In this document: piece by piece, positions 33,405 through 40,914 of the stretch
How positions within the stretch are numbered: the first letter of the stretch is position 1
How the letters are laid out: each line of letters begins with the position of its first letter
Assembly (NCBI RefSeq): GCF_030268965.1
Contig: NZ_BSSE01000042.1
Span: forward strand, 1-41,055
Length of the DNA: 41,055 nucleotides
Source of the DNA: Microtetraspora sp. NBRC 16547
GTDB lineage: Bacteria > Actinomycetota > Actinomycetes > Streptosporangiales > Streptosporangiaceae
Reading direction: 5' to 3'
Notes under the pieces: generated by a model
Databases searched by the model: none
Seen by the model: the letters and a program-made list of their open reading frames with translations, nothing else
What the model was told of the DNA's origin: nothing
Made by a program: the position numbers and the translations under genes

Positions 33405-34668
33405 GGCGGAGAAGCTCGCGGACTACCGGGCACGGGCAAGGGCCTGGCTTGAGGCGAACATGGAGCCACTGGGGCCGACGGCCAAGTCCCGGTTCTCCTT
33501 CGCCGAGGATGATGACTTCACCCCGGAGCGGTTGGCTGAGCAGCAGGCCCTCCAGCGCAAGGTATACGACGCCGGCTACGCGGGCATCTCATGGCCCGCG
33601 GAGTACGGCGGACAGGGCCTGCCGAAAGCCTACGAACGGGCCTTCGAGCAGGAGGCGGCCCACTTCGTGATGCCCAACCTCGGGATCGCCGGCGGCACGA
33701 CCATGGGCGTGTGCGGACGGACCATCCTCGCCCACGGCTCGCCGGAGCTGCTCAGAACGCACATTCCCCGGGTCCTCTCCGGCGAGGAGTTGATCGTCCA
33801 ACTCTTCTCCGACCCCGAGGCCGGGTCGGACCTCGCCGGCGTACGCACGCAGGCCGTCCGCGACGGAGACCGCTGGGTGCTGAATGGATCCAAGATCTGG
33901 ACGAGCGGCGCCTACTACGCCAACTACGGCATGTGCCTGGTACGGACGAACTGGGATGTCCCCAAGCACCGCGGCCTGACCTGGTTCTTGGTGCCCCTCG
34001 ACGCACCCGGCGTAACGGTTCAGCGCATCAAACAGATCAATGGCAATGCCGAGTTCTGCACGGAGTTCTTTGACGACGTCGAACTGACCGACGCCGATAT
34101 CATCGGGGAGCTCGACAACGGCTGGACGGTCGCCCAGACCATGTTGATGTTCGAACGAGGCGGCGGTGGCGAGGCCGCGGCGATGAGTTCGCCCGATCCG
34201 CGGGACATCGCGCCCGACCTGCGCGAGCTGGCCGCAGCGGTGGGTCGGCTGGACGATCCCCAGGCTCGGCGGCTCATCACCACCGCTCACGTCGACGACG
34301 TGGTCCGCCACCACCTGTCCCGGCGTCTCGTGGGGCTGATGCGCAGCGACTCGCGCCAGGCAGGTGCGCTTGCCTCATACGGCAAGCTGGCGTCCGGGGT
34401 CTACGACCCGATCCGCGCCAACCTCGCCCTCGAGATAGCGGACGGCGGGGCATCCACCTGGCAGCACGGGGACTCACCTGGCGCCCACGCGGCAACAGAC
34501 CTGCTGAACTGTCGTTTCATGGCGATCGCCGGCGGCACGGTCGAGATGCAGCGGAACTCGATCGGAGAACGCGTCCTGGGTCTCCCACGCGAACCGTCCT
34601 TCGACAGCGAGCGGCCGTTCCGGGAGGTCGTCCGGGCAGCCATGAACTGGTCCGGCAAGGTGGGTTGA
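33397..34668 (+). CDS. Acyl-CoA dehydrogenase, subunit B of a pair
   Basis: A 423-residue dehydrogenase subunit with well conserved FAD/acyl-CoA motifs: GISWPAEYGGQGL, QLFSDPEAGSDLAGVRT, WVLNGSKIWTSGA, and the C-terminal IAGGTVEMQRNSIGERVLGLPRE, which carries the Glu of the catalytic region. I start it at the ATG at 33397, with CCAGGAGAG directly upstream; the frame is open further back but that part lies inside subunit A. The stop TGA touches the ATG of the CoA-transferase gene (TGATG). Best seen as the partner of the preceding protein in one alpha,beta-dehydrogenation step. Confidence 0.88.
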   Translation: MSEAEKLADYRARARAWLEANMEPLGPTAKSRFSFAEDDDFTPERLAEQQALQRKVYDAGYAGISWPAEYGGQGLPKAYERAFEQEAAHFVMPNLGIAGGTTMGVCGRTILAHGSPELLRTHIPRVLSGEELIVQLFSDPEAGSDLAGVRTQAVRDGDRWVLNGSKIWTSGAYYANYGMCLVRTNWDVPKHRGLTWFLVPLDAPGVTVQRIKQINGNAEFCTEFFDDVELTDADIIGELDNGWTVAQTMLMFERGGGGEAAAMSSPDPRDIAPDLRELAAAVGRLDDPQARRLITTAHVDDVVRHHLSRRLVGLMRSDSRQAGALASYGKLASGVYDPIRANLALEIADGGASTWQHGDSPGAHAATDLLNCRFMAIAGGTVEMQRNSIGERVLGLPREPSFDSERPFREVVRAAMNWSGKVG

Positions 34669-37058
34669 TGGCAACTGTGGACATGCCGATGCCGTTGGAC
34701 GGTCTGCGCGTCCTGGACCTGTCCGATTCCCGCGCGACGCTGGCGGCCCGGCTGCTGGCGGACCTCGGCGCCGATGTCATCCGGATCGAGGTGGTGGACG
34801 ACGCGTCCGCGGGTCCGGACCGTATCGACCCGCTGTCCCTCGCATGGGCGGTCAGGAACGCGAACAAACGTGTCGTCCGCCTGCGCGAACCGAGCGATCA
34901 AGACCGGCGGGGCGTCGCCCGCCTGCTGGCGGGCACAGACATCCTCCTTGAGAGCGGCGCCGAGGCCGGTGGTCTGTTGCCCTCTCCCGTCGCGGCGCTG
35001 CATGACAGCCACCCGCACCTGACCGTCGTCTCGGTCTCCGATTTCGGAGCGACCGGACCGTACAGCGGCTACGTCGGCACCGACGCGATCCTTGCCGGGA
35101 TGGGCTGGATGCTCTACAAGGCGGGCACGACCGATCGCCCGCCGGTGCTTCCGCCGGCCTCGATGGCGTATGACATCTCCGGAGTCATGGCGGCGTTCGC
35201 GGCATTGATAGGCGTCCACGACCGGCGCCGAACGGGTACCGGCCAGCACCTCGATGTGTCGATCATCGAGGCGCTGCAGCAGACGACGGACTGGGCACTG
35301 CCCAACGCCGTCCACACGCGTGAGATCGGTCAACGGTCCAGTGAGGTTCGCAGCGGGGGTGGTGAGGCTCAGCCCGTCGTCGCGTGCAGGGACGGCTGGG
35401 TCCGCACCGCGGTGCTCGCCGCAGCCGAATGGCGACGGCTTCGGGAGTGGATGGGCGACCCGCCCGAGCTCGACGACCCGGCCTTCGACGCGCTGTCCAC
35501 ACGGGTCGCACGATGGGAAGAGCTGAAACCGTATTTCCTCCGCCTGTTCGCCGACCTGACCATGGTCGAGGCATCCGAAGAGGGCCAGCGCAGGCGAATT
35601 CCCGTCACGCCGGTCCTGCGACCGTCCGACGTGCTGAACGCCGTGCAGTACGACGAACTCGGCACCTTCGTCCGAGGACCGGTCGGTGACCGGATCGGCG
35701 AAGGCCGGTATGCCAGCGGCTACTGGACCATCGACGGAACCCGCGCCGGTTTCCGCGCGCCTGCCCGTGAGCTGCCTTCCGTGCCGACCTGTGAATGGCG
35801 GGCGCCGGCTCGCAACTTCCGTGTGCCCTGTAGTGGGCCCGGCTCGACGGCATGGCCACTGCAAGGTATCCGGGTACTCGATCTCGGGATCGCCGGGGCC
35901 GCACCGGAGACGGCGCGACTGCTCGCGGAGTACGGCGCGGACGTCGTCAGGGTGGAGTCGCCGAACCATCCGGATCTGCTGCGTCAGCTCGGCGGCGAGT
36001 CGGGCATGGGCCCGACGTTCATCTCGACGAACCGGTGCAAGCGCAGCTTCGGTGTGGACCTCTCCGACCCACGCGGGGTCGGCCTGCTCAAGCGCCTGGC
36101 CGCCGAGGCCGACGTATTGGTGGAGAACCTCGCGCCTGGCGCCCTTGATCGGTTCGGTATCGACCTCGCCGAACTGCGTCGTGCGAACCCGGAGCTGATC
36201 ACGCTCAGCAGCCAGATGATGGGCCCGTACGGCCCGTGGCGGGGGTGGCGCGGCTACGGTGCGAACACCCAGCCACCCGGCGGCCTGACCTACCTCTGGA
36301 GCTACCCAGACCTGCCGGAACCGATCGGCACCAACCTCGCCTTCCCCGACCACGTCGCGGGCCGCCTCGGCGCGCTGGCGGTCGTCGCGTGCCTGCTGTC
36401 CCCTTCTCGATCCGCCCGCCACGTCGATCTCGTCCAGGCCGAAGTAGGGATCAATCTGCTCGCCGAGCTGTACCTGCGCGAGTCGCTGGAGCCGGGCAGC
36501 GTACGGCCGGCAGGCAATGCCTCGCCTGAAGGCGCGCCATGGGGCGTCTACCGTTGTGCGGGGCAGGAGCGGTGGTGCGTGATCACGGTCCGGGACGACA
36601 CCGACTGGGCGAACCTGGTGACCGCGCTCGGCGACCCGGTGTGGGCCACGGAGGATCTCCGGACGGAGGCCGGCCGTCGCGCCCGGGCTGAGGAGGTGGA
36701 CCGGCACATTCAGGAGTGGACGAGCACACGCACCGATCAGGAGGTCATGTCGGACCTGCAGGCCCACGGAGTCCCAGCCGGCTACGTGATGTACCCGAGC
36801 GACATCGTCGATGATCCGCATCTGTCCGCTCGCGGCTACCCGGTCCGCTACGACCAGCCGCACTTCGGCTCTGTCGTTATCGAGGGCGGAGCCTTCCGCT
36901 CACCCCGTCTTCTGGCGCCGATCCTCACCCCCGCGCCGCTGCTCGGCGAACACACCACCGAAATCGCTCTCGACATGCTCTGGCTCGATGATCAGGAGGT
37001 AAAGCAACTAGTGGCCGACGCGGTGCTCTTCCAGGCGAAGGTCCCGCCGACCAGCTGA
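34668..37058 (+). CDS. Double-domain CaiB/BaiF (family III) CoA-transferase
   Basis: Moves CoA between acids without free intermediates, or racemises acyl-CoA; 796 aa, about twice the normal size, because two family III domains are fused. Domain 1 (about 1-390) begins LDGLRVLDLSDSRATLAARLLADLGADVIRIE and has GYVGTDAILAGMG with an Asp where the catalytic carboxylate is expected. Domain 2 (about 400-796) begins GIRVLDLGIAGAAPETARLLAEYGADVVRVE, but in GYGANTQPPGG the corresponding residue seems to be Asn, so only the first domain may be catalytic (alignment by eye). It starts on the last base of the dehydrogenase stop. Nine bases separate its end from the convergent TetR gene. Confidence 0.85.
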   Translation: MATVDMPMPLDGLRVLDLSDSRATLAARLLADLGADVIRIEVVDDASAGPDRIDPLSLAWAVRNANKRVVRLREPSDQDRRGVARLLAGTDILLESGAEAGGLLPSPVAALHDSHPHLTVVSVSDFGATGPYSGYVGTDAILAGMGWMLYKAGTTDRPPVLPPASMAYDISGVMAAFAALIGVHDRRRTGTGQHLDVSIIEALQQTTDWALPNAVHTREIGQRSSEVRSGGGEAQPVVACRDGWVRTAVLAAAEWRRLREWMGDPPELDDPAFDALSTRVARWEELKPYFLRLFADLTMVEASEEGQRRRIPVTPVLRPSDVLNAVQYDELGTFVRGPVGDRIGEGRYASGYWTIDGTRAGFRAPARELPSVPTCEWRAPARNFRVPCSGPGSTAWPLQGIRVLDLGIAGAAPETARLLAEYGADVVRVESPNHPDLLRQLGGESGMGPTFISTNRCKRSFGVDLSDPRGVGLLKRLAAEADVLVENLAPGALDRFGIDLAELRRANPELITLSSQMMGPYGPWRGWRGYGANTQPPGGLTYLWSYPDLPEPIGTNLAFPDHVAGRLGALAVVACLLSPSRSARHVDLVQAEVGINLLAELYLRESLEPGSVRPAGNASPEGAPWGVYRCAGQERWCVITVRDDTDWANLVTALGDPVWATEDLRTEAGRRARAEEVDRHIQEWTSTRTDQEVMSDLQAHGVPAGYVMYPSDIVDDPHLSARGYPVRYDQPHFGSVVIEGGAFRSPRLLAPILTPAPLLGEHTTEIALDMLWLDDQEVKQLVADAVLFQAKVPPTS

Positions 37059-37066
37059 AGGATCAG

Positions 37067-37705
37067 CTACGGGCCGGCTTCGCCGTTCTGCGGGCCGCGA
37101 ACCCGCGGCTTGCCGAACAGGATCGTGACCGCCGCGTCGAGGTTGTCCAGAACGGTGCGGAGCGTGAGACGGCCCAGCGACCACTCGCGCAGTTGCTGAC
37201 CCAGCACAGACTGCGCGACGAGGGCCACGAGGGCCACGTCGCGCGGATCCGTGTCGTGCAAGAGTCCTTGGACGATGTTGGTGAACGACCGCGCGTAGCC
37301 GGCGAAAACCTCACGGGCGGCCACATCCGTGGTGACCTCGAGCACCGTGATCAGCTTATAGAAATACGGGTGACGCGCGTACGCCCGTGCCGTTCGCTTG
37401 AGGACGGCCCGCAGTCTGTCCGCGTCCGTGGTCGCGCGAAGAGACTGCGCCAGCACCTTCGACTCGAAGGGCTTACCCCACTCGATCAGCGCATGGGCAT
37501 ACAGTTGTTCCTTCGAAGGGAAGTACCGATACAGGGTGGCCAGGGCGACTTCAGACGCCTCGGCGACCTCCCGGATCTGGATCTGCTCGTATTCCCGCTC
37601 ATCGAGCATTTCAACGGCCATGGCCAGGATCCGCTCACGGCGTGCGCGCTGCGACGCCGTGCGTGCTTCCGCCGGCTGCGCCACCGCGCTGAGTTCGGCG
37701 ACCAG
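37067..37705 (-). CDS. TetR-family regulator, apparent CTG start, paralogue of 13892-14509
   Basis: A 212-residue regulator if it starts at the CTG at 37705, which lies five bases after GGAGG. A GTG at 37684 is possible but has no ribosome site. The helix-turn-helix includes IQIREVAEASEVALATLYRYFPSKEQLYAHA; the C-terminal domain keeps YKLITVLEVTTDVAAREVF and LREWSLGRLTLRTVLDNLD in common with the regulator at 13892. It is divergent from the MBL gene across a region with an AGAATCTAG site, a palindrome and hexamer repeats, and it is convergent with the CoA-transferase gene. It is the best candidate for the regulator of the catabolic genes. Confidence 0.83.
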   Translation of the reverse strand: MVAELSAVAQPAEARTASQRARRERILAMAVEMLDEREYEQIQIREVAEASEVALATLYRYFPSKEQLYAHALIEWGKPFESKVLAQSLRATTDADRLRAVLKRTARAYARHPYFYKLITVLEVTTDVAAREVFAGYARSFTNIVQGLLHDTDPRDVALVALVAQSVLGQQLREWSLGRLTLRTVLDNLDAAVTILFGKPRVRGPQNGEAGP

Positions 37706-37725
37706 GACTTCCTCCCAAGATCACG

Positions 37726-37771
37726 AATGACTCGACATGAGTCATTTCTTCTGACACCAGAATCTAGCACT
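37726..37771. promoter_or_regulatory. Palindrome and AGAATCTAG site upstream of tetR
   Basis: AATGACTC (37726-37733) and GAGTCATT (37739-37746) form an exact inverted repeat with five bases between. AGAATCTAGCACT (37759-37771) is a copy of the recurring motif. Both lie within 70 bp of the TetR start, as expected for self-control. Confidence 0.55.
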
Positions 37772-37823
37772 AAAAAGTTGATCGCTCATCACGTGAAACG
37801 GGTCGCGGCCAGGGGGTTTCTCA

Positions 37824-37872
37824 TCTAGAGTGCAAGAGTAAGAGTAAGAGTCTAGTTATAGTTCGTTGGAGG
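37824..37872 (+). promoter_or_regulatory. Tandem AAGAGT repeats and motif copy before the MBL gene
   Basis: AAGAGT occurs three times in tandem (37834-37851), flanked by TCTAG at 37824-37828 and 37851-37855. AGAGTCTAGTTAT (37847-37859) is a two-mismatch copy of the operator motif. GGAGG at 37868-37872 is the ribosome site for the ATG at 37878. Confidence 0.5.
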
Positions 37873-37877
37873 CGTGG

Positions 37878-38903
37878 ATGCGGAGCGATCCGACGGTCGA
37901 GGAACTGCGACCCGGCCTCTGGGCCATTCCGGTGCCCATTCCGGACCATCCACTTCGCTACACCGTGAGCTATCTCTTCGAAGCAGCCGACCAAGCCGTC
38001 ATTGTGGATCCAGGCTGGTGCTCCGACGATGGTTGGTCGGCGCTTCAGTGGGGACTTCGTCAGACGGGCCGCAGCGCTGGTGACATCGCGGGTATCGTCG
38101 TCACCCACGCCCATCCTGACCACCACGGTCTGGCCGAGAGGTTGCGCCGGGCCTCCGGGGCCTGGATCGCGATGCACGCGCTGGAGGCGCCGCTGTCCGA
38201 TTCGCGAGGCGACTGGGATCCGGACCTGCGACGAACGAACGACGTCGCGGTTCTGCGCGAAAACGGCGTGCCGGATCCGATCGTCACCGAAATCGTCCAC
38301 GACGAGGAGTTCTTCGCGTCCTTCGAGCCGACTCCAATTCCGGACAGGCGGCTGGAGGACGGGGACAGGCTTCCCCTGCGAGGCCGCGATGTGCGGGTGG
38401 TGTGGACCCCCGGTCACGCGCCCGGGCACATCTGCCTGTACGACGCCGACGCCGATGTCTTCCTCTCTGGCGACCACGTCCTGCCGCGCATCAGCCCGCA
38501 GATCTTCGATCAGCCGCACAACAAGTCGTCCGCACTCAGCGACTACCTCGCCTCGTTGGACCGTGTCGCGGCCTACGACTCCGCGGAGGTGCTGCCCGCG
38601 CACGAATACCGGTTCCGCGGGCTCGCCGCTCGCACGGTCGAACTCACCCGCCACCACGAGGCGAGACTGGCCGAGATAGAAACACTCCTGCGTGCGCGCC
38701 CAGGTGCGACGGCATGGTTCGTCACTACCGAGATCAGCTGGTCGCGTGGATGGGACGCGATCGAAGGGCAGACGCGCCGGATCGCCTTGGGCGAGACCGT
38801 CGCGCACCTCAACTACCTGATTGAAAACGGTCGCATACGCAGCAGCCGTCCCGACCCGGACGGGCCGCGCTACTACGAACTGGCCGACGGTGGTCGGTGT
38901 TAA
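37878..38903 (+). CDS. Metallo-beta-lactamase-fold hydrolase
   Basis: A 341-residue hydrolase with a complete binuclear metal site: THAHPDHHG (His77, His79, Asp81, His82), His180 or His184 in GHAPGH, Asp199 in SGDH, and His242 in PAHEYRF. The C-terminal extension (about 255-341) is helical with a winged-helix-like end (IALGETVAHLNYLIENGRI), as in LACTB2-like members. Such enzymes hydrolyse thioesters, lactones or similar bonds; here release or opening of a CoA-pathway intermediate is a fair guess. The ATG at 37878 has GGAGG at the ideal distance. It is divergent from the TetR gene and under the motif copies at 37759 and 37847. Confidence 0.85.
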   Translation: MRSDPTVEELRPGLWAIPVPIPDHPLRYTVSYLFEAADQAVIVDPGWCSDDGWSALQWGLRQTGRSAGDIAGIVVTHAHPDHHGLAERLRRASGAWIAMHALEAPLSDSRGDWDPDLRRTNDVAVLRENGVPDPIVTEIVHDEEFFASFEPTPIPDRRLEDGDRLPLRGRDVRVVWTPGHAPGHICLYDADADVFLSGDHVLPRISPQIFDQPHNKSSALSDYLASLDRVAAYDSAEVLPAHEYRFRGLAARTVELTRHHEARLAEIETLLRARPGATAWFVTTEISWSRGWDAIEGQTRRIALGETVAHLNYLIENGRIRSSRPDPDGPRYYELADGGRC

Positions 38904-39274
38904 TCGGACTGATCGCGGACACCCACGTGCCGGAGGCGGCTCCGGCGCTTCCGCAAGCCGTGCTCGACGTGTTCGCCGGGTGCGACCGGGTCCTGCGCTG
39001 CGGCGACCTGCACGCGCTGGCCCGGCACATCTCCGGACGGTGGGGCAGGCGGGGCATCCGTGCCACCGCGGTGCTGCTGGGATTCGTGGTCACGGACAAG
39101 ATGAACGCCGACGAGAAGATGCTGCAGACCTACCTCGCTCTGCACAGAAGTCCCCGCCTGGGCGAGCCCGTGGACATCGCAGCGATGGTGACCCTGCTCC
39201 TGTCCGACGAAGGCGCCTGGATCAACGGTCAGACGATCGCGGTCAACGGCGGTGCGCACCTCATGACCGGCTGA
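38897..39274 (+). pseudogene. Chimeric ORF: metallophosphoesterase N terminus fused to SDR C terminus
   Basis: A 125-codon uninterrupted frame starting at a GTG that overlaps the MBL stop. Residues 1 to about 41 (MLIGLIADTHVPEAAP... to RCGDLHA) are the first two metal motifs of a calcineurin-like phosphoesterase. From LARHISGRWGRRGIRATAV onward it is the C-terminal third of a short-chain dehydrogenase, ending VDIAAMVTLLLSDEGAWINGQTIAVNGG. Neither half can be active alone: the phosphoesterase lacks its later His motifs and the SDR lacks the Rossmann start and the Tyr-x-x-x-Lys site. A deletion joining two former neighbour genes in frame explains it. It could still be translated. Confidence 0.8.
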
Positions 39275-39291
39275 GATCGACTAGCTTTTCT

Positions 39292-39304
39292 AAATCTAGA
39301 TTCT
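39292..39304. promoter_or_regulatory. AGAATCTAG-type site before the second crotonase gene
   Basis: On the minus strand the site reads AGAATCTAGATTT, sharing the first nine bases with the copies at 30158 and 37759. It lies 35 bp before the ATG at 39339. Confidence 0.5.
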
Positions 39305-39338
39305 AATTCTGGAAATATCTTACGAGAACGGGACAACG

Positions 39339-40175
39339 ATGACCGACGTCTTGGAGAAGTACCGCACAATCCTCACCGAGCGCATCGACGGCATCCTTCG
39401 CATCACACTGAACCGCCCGGAGCGGCGCAACGCCCTGTCGCCGGAGCTGCAGGACGAGCTGCTCGACGCCGTTCGGGAGGCGCAATACGACAAGTCGATC
39501 CGAGTGATTCTCATCCGAGGAGCGGGCCCCTCGTTCTGCGCCGGCTACGACCTCAATCCCGGCCCGTCTGCCCAGGTGCGGGCCGACTATAAGATCCCGG
39601 AGACGATCGAGGAGGACGTCGCGCTCTGCCTGACGTTCGGGGAGAAGTGGGGCAAGCTCTGGCACTCGCGCATCCCGGTGATCGCGCAGGTCCACGGCTA
39701 CTGCGTGGCCGGCGGCACCGACCTGGCCCTGCATTGCGACATGATCATCGCGGCCGACGACGCGAAGCTCGGCTTCCCGCCGGTCCGGTCGCAGGGCGGG
39801 CCGCCTACGCACATGTGGGTCTACCACGCCGGACCCCAGTGGACGAAGCGCTTGCTCCTCACCGGGGACACGCTTTCGGGCCAGAAGGCCGCCGAGGTCG
39901 GCCTCGTGCTCGAGTCGGTTCCCGCAGAGGAACTGAACGATCACGCGCTCGCCCTCGCCACCCGCGTCTCGTGCGTCGGACACGACCTGCTCGTCCATAA
40001 CAAGCGGATCGTCAACCTGGCAGTGGAGCTGATGGGCCGGGGGACGATGCAGATGCTCGCGGCGATCCACGACACCCTCGGTCACAACGCGCCGGAGGCG
40101 TTCGAGTTCAACGAGCGGCTGCGCACCGACGGCCTCCGTGCAGCGGTGGCCGAACGCGATGGCAAGTTCGCCTGA
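39339..40175 (+). CDS. Crotonase-family protein (enoyl-CoA hydratase-like)
   Basis: A 278-residue CoA-thioester enzyme. The first oxyanion-hole segment is RGAGPSFCAGYDLNPG and the second VHGYCVAGGTDLALHCDMI. The two Glu residues used by classical hydratases are not at their usual places: the active-site stretch reads LGFPPVRSQGGPPTHMW. That stretch resembles an actinobacterial crotonase subgroup linked to CoA-dependent catabolism, with unknown reaction. It clearly differs from the PaaG-like protein at 21969. The ribosome site is weak (GGGA). The gene has its own motif copy upstream, and its last 17 bases overlap the following phosphoesterase start. Confidence 0.82.
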   Translation: MTDVLEKYRTILTERIDGILRITLNRPERRNALSPELQDELLDAVREAQYDKSIRVILIRGAGPSFCAGYDLNPGPSAQVRADYKIPETIEEDVALCLTFGEKWGKLWHSRIPVIAQVHGYCVAGGTDLALHCDMIIAADDAKLGFPPVRSQGGPPTHMWVYHAGPQWTKRLLLTGDTLSGQKAAEVGLVLESVPAEELNDHALALATRVSCVGHDLLVHNKRIVNLAVELMGRGTMQMLAAIHDTLGHNAPEAFEFNERLRTDGLRAAVAERDGKFA

Positions 40176-40905
40176 CGATGCGCCGTCGGAGGTGTGCAGG
40201 CCGGCGACGGTGCTGCACACCTCCGACTGCCACCTCGACCGCGTGGACGGCGGCCCCGCGCAACGTGCCTTCGAGGCCATGGTCGATGCCGCGATCGAAC
40301 TCGACGTCGACCTCGTTCTGATCGCGGGCGATCCTTTCGACCATTGGCCGGATCGGCGACGATGTGCTCGACTGGACCGCGTTCCAGTTCGCCCGGGTCG
40401 GCCGGCCCGTGGTGCTACTCCCCGGCAACCACGACGTCTTGACGGCGACTCGGTGTATCACCGTTTCGGCCTGCGCTCCCGCTGTTCGAATGTGCTGTTC
40501 CTCGGTGCGCCCGACGGCCGTGCGATCGAGGTTCCCGGCACCGATGTGATCGTGTGGGGCCGCGCCATGACGGACCACGTGCCGGCCTTTAGGCCGCTGC
40601 TGTCGCCGCCCCGGGTGGACGGGCGATGGTTGATCGTCGCTGGGCACGGCCTAGCGGTGCCGAGTGCTGAGGCCGGGTCGGGGCGCTCCTCACCGATCGT
40701 GCCCGAGGACCTGGACACGCTCGACGCGGACTATGTCGCACTGGGACACCTGCATGTGCACGAGGTCCTCCGGACCGAACCATTGCCCGCGTATTCGGGA
40801 GCGACAGCTCGTTCCCGTAGCGGTATGCCAGGATGCGTCCTGGTCCGCCTGATTCCCGGGCAACTCGCCAGCCTGGCGCGGCATGCGCTGCGAGTGAGCG
40901 CCTGA
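40159..40905 (+). pseudogene. Metallophosphoesterase with two compensating frameshifts
   Basis: A calcineurin-like phosphoesterase of the SbcD-like type. In the main frame it has VLHTSDCHLDRV (motif I), LVLIAGDPFD (motif II), then from DGDSVYHRF to AGHGLAVPS and VALGHLHVHEVL (later His motifs). The stretch between about 40346 and 40441 makes sense only in another frame (RIGDDVLDWTAFQFARVGRPVVLLPGNHDVL, with the GNHD motif). One extra base near 40345 and one lost base near 40441 explain this. Read as given, about 30 central residues including GNHD are replaced, so activity is unlikely. It starts at the ATG at 40159 inside the crotonase end. A sequencing error is possible. Confidence 0.75.
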
Positions 40906-40914
40906 GAAGACTAG

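Noticed and set aside
34401-36863. Minus-strand open frame of 820 codons opposite the dehydrogenase and CoA-transferase genes
   Set aside because: Arises from codon bias on the coding strand; no recognisable domains and complete overlap with well-supported genes.
37824-37872. AAGAGT repeats as a CRISPR-like or larger repeat array
   Set aside because: Only three six-base units in one place with no spacers.
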